Shown here in pieces: positions 18,957-28,029 of a DNA stretch of 64,000 nucleotides; the first letter of the stretch is position 1; each line of letters opens with the position of its first letter. Origin of the DNA: Cryobacterium sp. M96 (GTDB taxonomy: Bacteria; Actinomycetota; Actinomycetes; Actinomycetales; Microbacteriaceae). The position numbers and the translations under genes are program-made. The stretch covers positions 62,001-126,000 of the forward strand of contig NZ_PJJS01000049.1 of assembly GCF_002929845.1 (NCBI RefSeq), given 5' to 3'. The notes beneath the pieces are model-generated. The model was not told the DNA's origin. It saw only the letters and a list, made by a program, of their open reading frames with translations, and made no database searches.

Positions 18957-21071
18957 CTATTCGCCCTTGTTCTTCTGGATGATCTCTTCGGCCACGGCCC
19001 GGGGGACCTCCGCGTAACTCTCGAAGGTCATCGAGTACACCGCGCGGCCCGAGGTCTTCGACCTCAGGTCACCGATATATCCGAACATCTCCGACAGCGG
19101 CACGTTGGCGCGAATTACCTTCACGCCCTGAGCGTCCTCCATGGTCTGGATCTGTCCACGACGCGAGTTGAGGTCGCCGATGACGTCGCCCATGTACTCC
19201 TCGGGCGTACGAACCTCGACGGCCATCAGCGGCTCGAGCAGAACAGGGTCAGCCTTACGAACGGCTTCCTTGAAGCCCATCGAACCGGCAATCTTGAACG
19301 CCATCTCCGAGGAGTCGACATCGTGCGCGGCGCCGTCAAGCAGGCTTGCCTTGACGCCCACCATCGGATAACCGGCCAGGACGCCAACGTGCAGCGCATC
19401 CTGGATTCCTGCGTCCACCGAGGGGATGTACTCCCGGGGGATGCGGCCACCCGTGACCTTGTTGACGAACTCGTAGCTCTTCTCGGCAGTGATCTCGAGC
19501 GGCTCGATCGCGATCTGAATCTTCGCGAACTGCCCGGATCCACCGGTCTGCTTCTTGTGCGTGTAGTCGTGACGCTCGACCGCCCTGCGGATGGTCTCGC
19601 GGTAGGCGACCTGAGGCTTGCCGACGTTGGCTTCGACGTTGAATTCACGTCGCATCCGGTCGACCAGGATGTCCAGGTGAAGTTCACCCATTCCCTTGAT
19701 GACCGTCTGACCAGTTTCCTGGTTCTGCTCGGTGCGGAAGGTCGGGTCTTCTTCGGCCAATTTCTGGATCGCAAGACCCAGCTTCTCCTGGTCCTGCTTC
19801 GTCTTCGGCTCGATCGCAACCTCGATGACCGGGTCAGGGAACGTCATCGACTCGAGCACGACCTGCGCGTTCGGGTCGCACAGGGTATCGCCTGTCGTGG
19901 TGTCCTTGAGGCCGATGACCGCGTAGATGTGACCGGCGGTCACGAAGGCCACCGGGTTCTCCTTGTTGGCGTGCATCTGGAAGATCTTGCCGATGCGCTC
20001 CTTCTTGCCCTTGGTCGAGTTGACGACCTGGGCGCCGGAGTCAAGGTGACCGGAGTACACGCGAACGTAGGTCAGACGACCGAAGAACGGGTGAACGGCG
20101 ACCTTGAACGCGAGGGCCGTGAACGGCTCCGTCGCGTCGGGGTGACGCATGATGACCTTTTCCTCGTCGCGCGCGTCGTGGGCCTCGATGGCCGGCACGT
20201 CGAGCGGGGTGGGGAGGTAGTCGACGACTGCGTCAAGCATCGGCTGAACGCCGCGGTTCTTGAACGCGGAACCGCAGAGGACCGGATAGATTTCGCTGGA
20301 GACCGTGAGCCCCCGAATCGCGTGCTTGATCTCGGAGACCGTGAGCTCTTCGCCGGAGAAGTACTTCTCCATGAGGTCGTCGTCGGTCTCGGCGACGGTT
20401 TCAAGGAGCAGCTTGCGGTATTCCGCGGCCTGCTCGGCAAGGTCGGCCGGGATCTCTTCGATGGCGTACTTGGAGCCCATCTCGACGTCACCCTTGGAGT
20501 CGCCGCGCCAGGTCAGTGCACGCATTTCGACGAGGTCGACAACACCTTCGAAGGTGTTCTCGGCGCCGATGGGCAGCTGGATGACGAGCGGCTTCGCGCC
20601 GAGGCGCTTGACAATGGTGTCGACCGTGTAGAAGAAGTCGGCGCCGAGCTTGTCCATCTTGTTGACGAAGCAAATGCGGGGCACGTCGTACTTGTCGGCC
20701 TGACGCCAGACGGTCTCCGACTGGGGCTCAACGCCCTCCTTGCCGTCGAACACTGCGACGGCGCCGTCGAGGACGCGGAGCGAACGCTCCACCTCGACGG
20801 TGAAGTCGACGTGGCCGGGGGTGTCGATGATGTTGATCTGGTTTGAGGCCCAGAAACAGGTAGTCGCGGCAGACGTGATGGTGATGCCACGTTCCTGCTC
20901 CTGCGCCATCCAGTCCATGGTCGAGGCGCCGTCGTGCGTCTCGCCGATCTTGTGATTGACACCCGTGTAGTACAGGATGCGCTCAGTGACGGTGGTCTTG
21001 CCAGCATCAATGTGAGCCATGATGCCGATGTTGCGGACCTTACTCAGGTCGGTGAGCACGTCAAGTGCCAC
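18957..21071 (-). CDS. fusA: Elongation factor G
   Basis: Translocation GTPase. 704 aa: [41 protein letters not shown], and C-terminal [19 protein letters not shown] chose GTG 21071 ([13 protein letters not shown]) because GGAGG stands directly upstream; the open frame reaches 21137 but that extension is not family sequence. 105 bp after rpsG. Confidence 0.97.
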   Translation of the reverse strand: MALDVLTDLSKVRNIGIMAHIDAGKTTVTERILYYTGVNHKIGETHDGASTMDWMAQEQERGITITSAATTCFWASNQINIIDTPGHVDFTVEVERSLRVLDGAVAVFDGKEGVEPQSETVWRQADKYDVPRICFVNKMDKLGADFFYTVDTIVKRLGAKPLVIQLPIGAENTFEGVVDLVEMRALTWRGDSKGDVEMGSKYAIEEIPADLAEQAAEYRKLLLETVAETDDDLMEKYFSGEELTVSEIKHAIRGLTVSSEIYPVLCGSAFKNRGVQPMLDAVVDYLPTPLDVPAIEAHDARDEEKVIMRHPDATEPFTALAFKVAVHPFFGRLTYVRVYSGHLDSGAQVVNSTKGKKERIGKIFQMHANKENPVAFVTAGHIYAVIGLKDTTTGDTLCDPNAQVVLESMTFPDPVIEVAIEPKTKQDQEKLGLAIQKLAEEDPTFRTEQNQETGQTVIKGMGELHLDILVDRMRREFNVEANVGKPQVAYRETIRRAVERHDYTHKKQTGGSGQFAKIQIAIEPLEITAEKSYEFVNKVTGGRIPREYIPSVDAGIQDALHVGVLAGYPMVGVKASLLDGAAHDVDSSEMAFKIAGSMGFKEAVRKADPVLLEPLMAVEVRTPEEYMGDVIGDLNSRRGQIQTMEDAQGVKVIRANVPLSEMFGYIGDLRSKTSGRAVYSMTFESYAEVPRAVAEEIIQKNKGE

Positions 21072-21176
21072 GGGGGTCCTCCGGAAGTTTGCTTGTGGAT
21101 CTTGGGGCGAAACAGGGCATCCGGTCGCCGGGCCCATCGAGATCTGCTCTCGACAAGCCCGGATTCCGGAGCGCGA

Positions 21177-21647
21177 CTACCAGCGGTAGTGAGCGAAGGC
21201 CTTGTTCGCCTCGGCCATCTTGTGCGTGTCCTCGCGGCGCTTCACAGCGGCGCCGAGGCCGTTGGACGCGTCGAGGATTTCGTTGGTGAGACGCTCGGTC
21301 ATCGTCTTCTCGCGACGAGCCTTGGCGTAGCTGGTCAACCAGCGCAGAGCCAGGGTGTTGGCGCGGTGCGGCTTGACTTCGACCGGCACCTGGTAGGTGG
21401 AACCACCGACGCGGCGCGAACGCACCTCAAGGGTCGGGCGCACGTTGTCGAGTGCCTTCTTCAAGGTGACGACGGCATCCGCACCGTTCTTGGCAACGAC
21501 GCCTTCGAGTGCATCGTAAACGATGCGCTCGGCCAGGCCCTTTTTGCCGTCGAGGAGGATCTTGTTGACGAGCTGGGAGACGATGGGGGCGCCGTATACC
21601 GGGTCAGCGATAACGGGACGCTTGGGCGCTGGGCCTTTACGAGGCAT
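21177..21647 (-). CDS. rpsG: 30S ribosomal protein uS7
   Basis: Head assembly protein at the E-site. 156 aa, full length: [29 protein letters not shown]-like [44 protein letters not shown] 21647 overlaps the rpsL stop by one base. Confidence 0.97.
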   Translation of the reverse strand: MPRKGPAPKRPVIADPVYGAPIVSQLVNKILLDGKKGLAERIVYDALEGVVAKNGADAVVTLKKALDNVRPTLEVRSRRVGGSTYQVPVEVKPHRANTLALRWLTSYAKARREKTMTERLTNEILDASNGLGAAVKRREDTHKMAEANKAFAHYRW

Positions 21648-22021
21648 TACTTCTTCTCCATCTTGGCGCCGTAGCGGCTACGAGCCTGCTTGCGGTTCTT
21701 GACGGCCTGGGTGTCCAGTGCGCCGCGAACGATCTTGTATCGAACACCGGGGAGGTCCTTCACACGACCACCGCGGACGAGCACCATCGAGTGCTCCTGC
21801 AGGTTGTGACCCTCGCCGGGAATGTAGGCGGTGACCTCGGTACCGTTCGACAGCTTGACGCGGGCGACCTTGCGGAGGGCCGAGTTCGGCTTCTTCGGCG
21901 TGGTCGTGTAAACACGGGTGCACACGCCGCGCTGCTGGGGGTTGGACTTCAGGGCGGGCGCCTTGGTCTTGGTGACCTTGGGGCTGCGGCCCTTTCGTAC
22001 CAACTGCTGAATGGTGGGCAC
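21647..22021 (-). CDS. rpsL: 30S ribosomal protein uS12
   Basis: Decoding-centre protein. 124 aa: [49 protein letters not shown]. The Lys residues in TPKKPNS and GRVKDLP that mutate to streptomycin resistance are wild type. Start GTG 22021 with AAGGAG seven bases upstream. First gene of the str operon. Confidence 0.97.
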   Translation of the reverse strand: MPTIQQLVRKGRSPKVTKTKAPALKSNPQQRGVCTRVYTTTPKKPNSALRKVARVKLSNGTEVTAYIPGEGHNLQEHSMVLVRGGRVKDLPGVRYKIVRGALDTQAVKNRKQARSRYGAKMEKK

Positions 22022-22344
22022 TAATTACTCCTTGTTTGTGCTGCACGGTGACAGCTCATTGATGGTTAGCATTCGAATCGCTCCGTTTCCGGCCCGATCG
22101 AGTTCATCTGGACCCACCGAAACACGCGGAATGAGTTTCGCGGGCCGTAGTGGGTATGCCGTGGGGGCTGCTCGGAGAGCACACCCTGTGTGAGTGCCAC
22201 ATCAAGGCGCCTAAGGTGCGGCACGACAAGATCGCGGTGGCATGACTCAAGCGCACGACAAAGCGCACACCTCGAAAGGATATCCCGGGGGTGACCGCTG
22301 GGTCAAATGGATCACGCGGCCCCGGGGGTTCGTTCAGGTGTTGT
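22022..22344 (-). promoter_or_regulatory. str operon upstream region (no gene seen)
   Basis: 323 bp upstream of rpsL carrying its AAGGAG ribosome site and presumably the operon promoter. An extended -10-like TGCTAACCAT sits on the minus strand near 22069-22078 without a clear -35. No convincing reading frame. Confidence 0.4.
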
Positions 22345-23001
22345 TCACGGGCCGCGCGGCCAGAGCGGGGAATCGAGCGCGGTGTCGAGGTCGGCGAGGA
22401 GAGCGAGCACCCAGGGTTCGACGAATTCGGTGACGGCGCTGCGCATCCGTTCACGGTGCCGGGACAGTTCGGCGCAGACCCGACCGCCGACCAGTGCCGC
22501 GTGTTCGTCGGCGCGTGTGACCTCGGCGCGGATGGCCGCCTTCTCCTCGACGGTCAAGGGAGGCGGGTCAACGGGCAGGGCCACGGATGCCTCGGGCCGG
22601 GCGAGTTCGGCGAAGGTGAAGAGGTAGGGGGCGTCGGGCATGGCCGGCGGGTCGAGGTCGAGGCCGGTGTAGGCCGGGTCCAGACCCTCAGCGGGGCGGT
22701 AGGTCAACGCGGCCTGCTTGCGCTCCTCGTTCAGGCGGATCTCCCGGAGCAGCAGGGGGAGGTGCGTCTCGGTGAACTCGTCGACCTCGGCGTCGATCAG
22801 GTGCTTCAGGCGCATGGCGAGGGCGTGCTGCACGGCGTGCGGGACATCCGTGGCGAGGCCGGCGGTGGCGATGACCGGCGACCCGAAGCAAGTGCGGCAC
22901 AGGCGTGAACGGCCGCGATGCGTGCCCGGGCGCCAGCGCGGCAGCCAGTTGAGCCAGTCGTCAACCTGTTGGCTGACCCGCAACTCGATGGAACCGCCCA
23001 T
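22345..23001 (-). CDS. Hypothetical protein with Cys motif
   Basis: 218 aa, predicted soluble, not recognised. Begins MGGSIELRVSQQVDDWLNWLPRWRPG, then RLCRTCFGSPVI (Cys-x-x-Cys), a charged helical stretch (LIDAEVDEFTETHLPLLLREIRLNEERKQ) and another long helical C-terminus. I prefer ATG 23001 over TTG 23010. Codon use is like its neighbours, so it is probably real. Function unknown. Confidence 0.65.
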   Translation of the reverse strand: MGGSIELRVSQQVDDWLNWLPRWRPGTHRGRSRLCRTCFGSPVIATAGLATDVPHAVQHALAMRLKHLIDAEVDEFTETHLPLLLREIRLNEERKQAALTYRPAEGLDPAYTGLDLDPPAMPDAPYLFTFAELARPEASVALPVDPPPLTVEEKAAIRAEVTRADEHAALVGGRVCAELSRHRERMRSAVTEFVEPWVLALLADLDTALDSPLWPRGP

Positions 23002-23062
23002 GAAAGACAAGGGTACCCGATCGGAGTGCTCCGCAGTCAGCGACTTTCAGGCCGGCGGTGTT

Positions 23063-23572
23063 TCAGTCTTCGCCTTGCTCCCACGGCCATTTCGGGGGGC
23101 CGCGTTCGGGCATCCGTGAGGCGAGGACCAGCGAGTAGAGCAGGGTGACGATGAAGGAGAGGATGCCGGTGGTCACCGCGAACGGGCCCAGCAGCACGGA
23201 GGCTGCGAACCCGACGCTGTCGCCCGGGAGCCCGGCGGTGTCGGTCGGCACCCCGGTGCCGAGCGCGTAGAGCACCCCGCCCACCAGAACGAAGACGACA
23301 AGCGCGGCGACCCCGGTGCCGAGGGAGTACCCGACGGCGATCCGCTGGTTCTCCGGTCTGGTGCGCAGCCCGAGCAGCAGCATCAGGGTGAACACCAGCA
23401 CCAAGGCGGCGGCGGTCATGAACGGGCCGACGAGAGGTCCGGCGTTGGGGTCACTGATGACATCCGTGTCGGTCAGCAGGCTGATCATTCCGAAGGCGGC
23501 GACGAGGAGCGCGGCAAGGAGCACTGCCGCGAAGACGGCGACGACCGTCGCGTACTTCTGGTAATTTCGCAT
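23063..23572 (-). CDS. Small integral membrane protein, four helices
   Basis: 169 aa with four predicted membrane segments: VVAVFAAVLLAALLVAAFGM, LVGPFMTAAALVLVFTLMLLL, GVAALVVFVLVGGVLYALG and AVTTGILSFIVTLLYSLVLA. Cytoplasmic tail RMPERGPPKWPWEQGED. ATG 23572 has GGGGGAG upstream. Looks like an uncharacterised Microbacteriaceae membrane family. 61 bp after the next upstream gene, likely cotranscribed. Confidence 0.7.
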   Translation of the reverse strand: MRNYQKYATVVAVFAAVLLAALLVAAFGMISLLTDTDVISDPNAGPLVGPFMTAAALVLVFTLMLLLGLRTRPENQRIAVGYSLGTGVAALVVFVLVGGVLYALGTGVPTDTAGLPGDSVGFAASVLLGPFAVTTGILSFIVTLLYSLVLASRMPERGPPKWPWEQGED

Positions 23573-23633
23573 CGCTCCCCCTTGATGGCGTACCTGCTGG
23601 GGCCCGGCACGCTGAGCGCCGGGCGTCGACCGA

Positions 23634-24602
23634 CTAGTTGCTGCGGATGTCCTGCGGTCCGGCGGCGAGGACGCGGTCGTATTCGGCCTTCGCTGCAGCG
23701 TTGCGTTCGGTGACGGCACGGCCGTTGCGGGCGATCCAGGCGCCGGCCCAGATCGGCACCTCGCGGGCGACGACCGCAGCGGCGATGGCCCCCGGGTTCA
23801 GCCACTGCTGGCTGATGAAGCGCGCCGCCTGGTCGGGCGTGAAGTTCCAGGCCTGCACGCTCAACAGCGCCGCCCCGATGTAGGAGAAGTAGACGACCAC
23901 GGCCACCAGGAAGCCGAAGAGCACGTAGGCCCACCAGCCGCCGCGGTTCACGATCAGCACCAGCAGGGCGAACGCGACGAAGAAGAAGATGACCGGCACG
24001 TAGAAGATGGGCAGCACGATGAAGTCGGTGAACTTCGAGGCCGTCTCGGTGATCGAGAGGCTGCCGATGCCGGACAAGACAAAGGCGACGATGGCATAGA
24101 TCACGGCGAAGATGACGGTGGAGAGCAGGGCGATCAGCACGCCGGGGCCGCGGTTGCTCTTGTAGCGGGGCGCGGTCGGCGCCTGGATGTAGACGGGGGG
24201 CTGCGCCGTGGTGTTCGTGGGGGCATAGGCCTCGGCGGGTGGGGCCTCTGATGGGGTCGCAGCCGGGTTCTCGCCGGGCTCGATGCGCCGGGTCTCGGCG
24301 GTGGTGTTCACCGGGGCGATGTTCACGGAGGCGGCGGGCACGTAGGTGGGCGTCGCGGGCTCGCGGGAGGTCGCGGGGGTGTCATAGGAGATCGGCTCGC
24401 CGACGGGGGTGGCCGGGTAGTGCGCCGGTGTCTCAGCGGCAGCATCGGTCGCGTCGCCGGACTCGGCCGGAGCGGAGTGGGAGCCGGTGCCGGTGTAGTC
24501 GGGGGCATCCGTGCGCTCTTCATGGCCGGCGTAGTCGACCGGTTCAAGATTCGAGTCGTTGTTACGGTTGCGGTTGCCCTCAGGGGACGTTGTGTCGCTC
24601 AT
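23634..24602 (-). CDS. Membrane protein with long disordered N-terminus
   Basis: 322 aa. The first ~155 residues are polar and low in complexity, rich in Asn, Thr, Pro, Ala and Glu. They are followed by three or four membrane helices (GVLIALLSTVIFAVIYAIVA, FYVPVIFFFVAFALLVLIV, WAYVLFGFLVAVVVYFSY) and a charged C-terminal tail. ATG 24602 with AAGGAG upstream. Function not recognised; the layout is common among actinobacterial envelope proteins. Confidence 0.7.
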   Translation of the reverse strand: MSDTTSPEGNRNRNNDSNLEPVDYAGHEERTDAPDYTGTGSHSAPAESGDATDAAAETPAHYPATPVGEPISYDTPATSREPATPTYVPAASVNIAPVNTTAETRRIEPGENPAATPSEAPPAEAYAPTNTTAQPPVYIQAPTAPRYKSNRGPGVLIALLSTVIFAVIYAIVAFVLSGIGSLSITETASKFTDFIVLPIFYVPVIFFFVAFALLVLIVNRGGWWAYVLFGFLVAVVVYFSYIGAALLSVQAWNFTPDQAARFISQQWLNPGAIAAAVVAREVPIWAGAWIARNGRAVTERNAAAKAEYDRVLAAGPQDIRSN

Positions 24603-24705
24603 GGTGCGCTCCTTGTGGTTGGCCGGGACGATCAGCATCAATCTTAGCAATGCGACTCCCCCGGTCGAGGGAGGCGTGACCGGACGCGGCGCTGGTCAAG
24701 TCGGG

Positions 24706-25482
24706 CTAGCCTGCGGGGGTTGTTGCGGCGGCCGTATTGGGATCGAGAAGAACGTAGATGAGCGCCGAGATCGTGGTAGTCACCTGATCCGAACCCCCGA
24801 GGGTGTCGATGGCGGTCTTGTCGGTGGCCGCTGGCGCTGCAATGGGGGGAGACTCAACCATGGATGTTGCAAAGGTCGTCACCATGACCAACCGGGTGCC
24901 CTTCTGAAGACCCTCGATAAAGTCGAGCACGTTCCCATAGCTGCCGGAAACGGTGAGGGAGACGGGCACGGACACGAAGTTCGAGGCAGTGATGAGCTCA
25001 TTGGGCACGGGAGCGAGGGCTGCGGCCTCCTCAGCCGCCGTCGGTGCCGTGGTTGGGGTGGGAGTGGGTGTTGGTGACGCAGCACCCTCTGTCGGCGCCG
25101 CCTCAGCTGCCAGTGCGGGGGGAGCGACAACGAGGGGTGCGTACGCCTGGGCGTCGTTCACCGAAATGTCGGTCAGCGTCACTTGATGCTGCTGCGCGAT
25201 GGAGTCCAGCTGAGTGAGGAATGCGGGGATCTCAGCCGCATCTGGGACAGCCGATCTGAGCGCCGACAATTCGCCCTTGAGTTCTCCAATGCTGGCGAAT
25301 TTCTCCTTTAGGGCAGCGACTTTGAGCTCAGATGCTGAATTTTGGGTCTCGACCACGACACGATCTGCGTCGGCGAGACTCGCTTCACTGAGTTTCGGGG
25401 AAATCCCGAGGACCCAGCCGAGGAGGGCGGTGGCCGCGATCAACACAACGGTGCCAAAAACCCAGAGCCTGTTCAGGTCCAT
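24706..25482 (-). CDS. pilO: Type IV pilus assembly protein PilO-like
   Basis: 258 aa. One N-terminal membrane helix (LWVFGTVVLIAATALLGWVLG), a coiled coil (residues ~30-75), then an alpha/beta PilO-like domain. The middle is interrupted by a Pro/Thr/Ala linker (about 150-175). The C-terminal half has SVPVSLTVSGSYGNVLDFIEGLQ, a PilO hallmark. ATG 25482, two bases after pilN. It forms the inner-membrane alignment complex with PilM and PilN. Last gene of the pilus operon. Confidence 0.85.
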   Translation of the reverse strand: MDLNRLWVFGTVVLIAATALLGWVLGISPKLSEASLADADRVVVETQNSASELKVAALKEKFASIGELKGELSALRSAVPDAAEIPAFLTQLDSIAQQHQVTLTDISVNDAQAYAPLVVAPPALAAEAAPTEGAASPTPTPTPTTAPTAAEEAAALAPVPNELITASNFVSVPVSLTVSGSYGNVLDFIEGLQKGTRLVMVTTFATSMVESPPIAAPAATDKTAIDTLGGSDQVTTTISALIYVLLDPNTAAATTPAG

Positions 25483-25484
25483 GC

Positions 25485-26150
25485 TTACTTTCCTTCCGGG
25501 TCGGCAAAGCGATTCGAATACGCTCCACCGTTGATGTGCATGACCAGGTTGACGGTATACGCGCCCGTCTCGGATCGTTTGATCGACCCGGGGGTGGCAT
25601 CCGCGTAGCCAGGCAGCCCCTTGATTGCGTCGAGCCACTGCGGTACGGACGGCAGGTTCGGACTGGTCACGGTGAGCGTGAGAGTCGCAACACGCGCAGC
25701 TTGCAGGGGTGCCGTGGGTTGGATGTATACGCCGAGTGGCGACGCGGCATCTACGCCGACCGTATCGATGGAAACGTCTGCTGGCAGCGCGGCCCTAACC
25801 TGAGACAGGTAGGCCTTCCAGTCGACTTCGGTGGACGCACCGAATTGCCGTGCTGCAAGGGTGATGTCGACTTCATTTTGGACCTGATTTACTTCGGCAT
25901 ACTTTGCCTGACTGGCGAGCAACTCTGCCGTGCGCGCCTGGGCGGAGGCAAGCTCATCCCGGCTCTGCTGCGCATGCCATGTGGCTGCGCCGACGCCAGT
26001 GATCATCAGCAGTACCACGGCGACGAGAGTAGCCCCAAGACGCCGACGCGTTGCGTTAGCCTTCTTGCCTGCCTTGACCTCCGGCGGCAACAAGTCAACG
26101 CGCGGCTCTCCACCAAAGACAAGCTCCTCGCCGACCTTGGAGCGGCTCAT
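25485..26150 (-). CDS. pilN: Type IV pilus assembly protein PilN-like
   Basis: 221 aa. A short cytoplasmic start with VDLLPPEV, the PilM-binding motif (family consensus INLLP), at residues ~19-25. Then a membrane helix (LVAVVLLMITGVGAATW), coiled coil, and a ferredoxin-like domain (ALPADVSIDTVGVD, LTLTVTSPNLPSVPQWLDAIKGLPG). ATG 26150 overlaps the pilM stop by 4 nt. Confidence 0.87.
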   Translation of the reverse strand: MSRSKVGEELVFGGEPRVDLLPPEVKAGKKANATRRRLGATLVAVVLLMITGVGAATWHAQQSRDELASAQARTAELLASQAKYAEVNQVQNEVDITLAARQFGASTEVDWKAYLSQVRAALPADVSIDTVGVDAASPLGVYIQPTAPLQAARVATLTLTVTSPNLPSVPQWLDAIKGLPGYADATPGSIKRSETGAYTVNLVMHINGGAYSNRFADPEGK

Positions 26151-27187
26151 GCGTGGCTCCCAAGGGCGAGTCCCAGTGCGACGGTAAACGCACCACGAGT
26201 GTTCTGCAGCGCATCGACGTTGACGCCACGCGCAAGCAATACTGAAGCAGCGGGATCGGCCTCAAAAACTGGAAGTCGTGTCAACTCGCCTAGCGCGGCA
26301 GCGAAGCCACGCAAGTGAGCTCCACCGCCAGTAAGGACAATCCGCGTTACTGGAATGTGGTTTCTCGTGTTCACGAAATAGTTGACTGTGTTCCTCAGAC
26401 TGTTGAGCAGTTCGGTCGTCACCTCGTGGATGATCGAAGTCGCCTGCGGATGCTCCGTCGCTGGGTCCAGACCGATCTTACGTTTAAGTAGCTCAGCCTC
26501 CTCGACGGTCAAACCCAGACGGAGGACCATCGCTTGGGTGAGGTCTCCACCTCCCGCGGGGATGAGCCGCACGAATTGAGGGACACCCTGCAGTGTGACA
26601 ACAACAGTGGTGGTTGCCAAACCGACGTCGATCTGCACCACCCCGCCATCCGATTTCACACCTCTGTGGATTACCCGAGTCAGTGCGAACGGGATCAGAT
26701 CTACTTCAACGGGCGTGAGTCCAGCCAACTGAACCGCCTTGACATTTCCCTGAACCGCATCCTTGACGGCTGCAATCAGTAGCCCGTTTACCTCTGGCCC
26801 GGATTCTCCTTCGCTCTCGGAAATAGGATAAAAGTCGAGCAGGGCGTCGGCCACCGGGACCGCGAGCAGATCCTGCACTTGGAAGGGAAGAGACTCCCGG
26901 ATGCGTTTGATGGGCATTTTGGGCACCGTGAGATCGCGCGCAAGTACGCGATGGTTGCCCATACCCAGCACTACCTTCTTGCTCTTGAAACCGCCTGATG
27001 ACCACAAGGTCTTGATCGCGGCCGCGACAGTGTTGGGCTCAACAACCTCACCACGGTTGACCGCACCTTCAGGCAATTCCACCGAGTGGTAGCGAAGTAA
27101 GGTCGGCTTCCCCTTGTCTGCGTCACTCACCTCAGCGGCACGCACACCGGACGTTCCGATGTCGATTCCTACGACACTTGTCGTCAT
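26147..27187 (-). CDS. pilM: Type IV pilus assembly ATPase-like PilM
   Basis: 346 aa actin-fold cytoplasmic protein that binds the PilN N-terminus. Phosphate-1 VVGIDIGTSGVRAAEV, VVQIDVGLATTTVVV (phosphate-2), adenosine-site VLTGGGAHLRGFAAAL. ATG 27187 has GAGGGAGA upstream; the frame extends to 27226 without a ribosome site. 25 bp after pilD. Confidence 0.9.
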   Translation of the reverse strand: MTTSVVGIDIGTSGVRAAEVSDADKGKPTLLRYHSVELPEGAVNRGEVVEPNTVAAAIKTLWSSGGFKSKKVVLGMGNHRVLARDLTVPKMPIKRIRESLPFQVQDLLAVPVADALLDFYPISESEGESGPEVNGLLIAAVKDAVQGNVKAVQLAGLTPVEVDLIPFALTRVIHRGVKSDGGVVQIDVGLATTTVVVTLQGVPQFVRLIPAGGGDLTQAMVLRLGLTVEEAELLKRKIGLDPATEHPQATSIIHEVTTELLNSLRNTVNYFVNTRNHIPVTRIVLTGGGAHLRGFAAALGELTRLPVFEADPAASVLLARGVNVDALQNTRGAFTVALGLALGSHA

Positions 27188-27212
27188 TGCTTCTCCCTCG
27201 CGACTGCTGCGG

Positions 27213-28028
27213 TCATGCCAAACCAAAAAGCGACAGATAACCAGTGGCTATCTGTTCACCATAGAAGATGCCTAGCCATGCTCCAGCCAACATCCAAGGG
27301 CCAAACGGGATGCCGCTCTTGCGGTTGGCACGACGGGTGATGAGGAGCAAGAGCGCGAACAGGCCACCCAGTAGAAACGCACTGAACGCCCCGACAGCGA
27401 GCTGCCCCCAGCCGAACCATCCCAAGTAGAGGCCGAGCAGCCCAGCGAGCTTGACGTCGCCCAACCCCATGCCGGCCGGATAGGCCAACGCCATCAATAA
27501 ATACAGTGCAAAAAGCCCGCAAACTCCGATGAGAGCGCCCAACAACCGACCGGGTTCACCGGTCAGCAAGGCGGCAACGGCCAGCAATGCAGCCCCGGCC
27601 GGGTAGGCCGGGAGCACGAGTCGGTCAGGGAGCGTGTGCGTGTCCAGATCGATCGCTGCCAGCGCGACGCTCACTGACACAAGATAGAGCAGAGCGAGAA
27701 GGATGAATGCGGTTCCGAGACTCACCCTTGTGGGGCCGATGGCGGGGCTCCATGAAAGCAACCATGTGGCCACGACTCCGAAGAGCACAGCAGTGCCCAG
27801 CTCAACGATCGGGTATCTCGAAGAGATCCTCACATTGCAGTCTCTGCAACGGCCACGCAAGTACAACCACGACAGAACAGGAACGTTGTCCCAAGGGCGA
27901 ATTCTGCTGCCGCAAGCGCCGCAGGCGCTCGGCGGAGACACGACGGACATCTTGAGTGGGAGCCGGTAGATGACGACGTTGAGGAACGATCCTATAAAAG
28001 ATCCGAAAACCCCGAGAAGAACCGCCAC
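27213..28028 (-). CDS. pilD: Prepilin peptidase / N-methyltransferase
   Basis: Cleaves prepilin leaders after Gly and methylates the new N-terminus. 271 aa with about eight membrane helices. N-terminal LLGVFGSFIGSFLNVVIYRLP, two Cys pairs (CGACG, CRDCN) of the methylase domain, and both catalytic Asp motifs: AIDLDTHTLPD and GMGLGDVKLAG. I chose GTG 28028, one base after the upstream stop, giving the usual short N-terminus; the frame opens at 28094. Confidence 0.92.
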   Translation of the reverse strand: MAVLLGVFGSFIGSFLNVVIYRLPLKMSVVSPPSACGACGSRIRPWDNVPVLSWLYLRGRCRDCNVRISSRYPIVELGTAVLFGVVATWLLSWSPAIGPTRVSLGTAFILLALLYLVSVSVALAAIDLDTHTLPDRLVLPAYPAGAALLAVAALLTGEPGRLLGALIGVCGLFALYLLMALAYPAGMGLGDVKLAGLLGLYLGWFGWGQLAVGAFSAFLLGGLFALLLLITRRANRKSGIPFGPWMLAGAWLGIFYGEQIATGYLSLFGLA

Positions 28029-28029
28029 G

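Noticed and set aside
18882-20846. 654-codon plus-strand frame antisense to fusA
   Set aside because: Same signature: long because of high third-position G+C in fusA, with no ribosome site and no family features.
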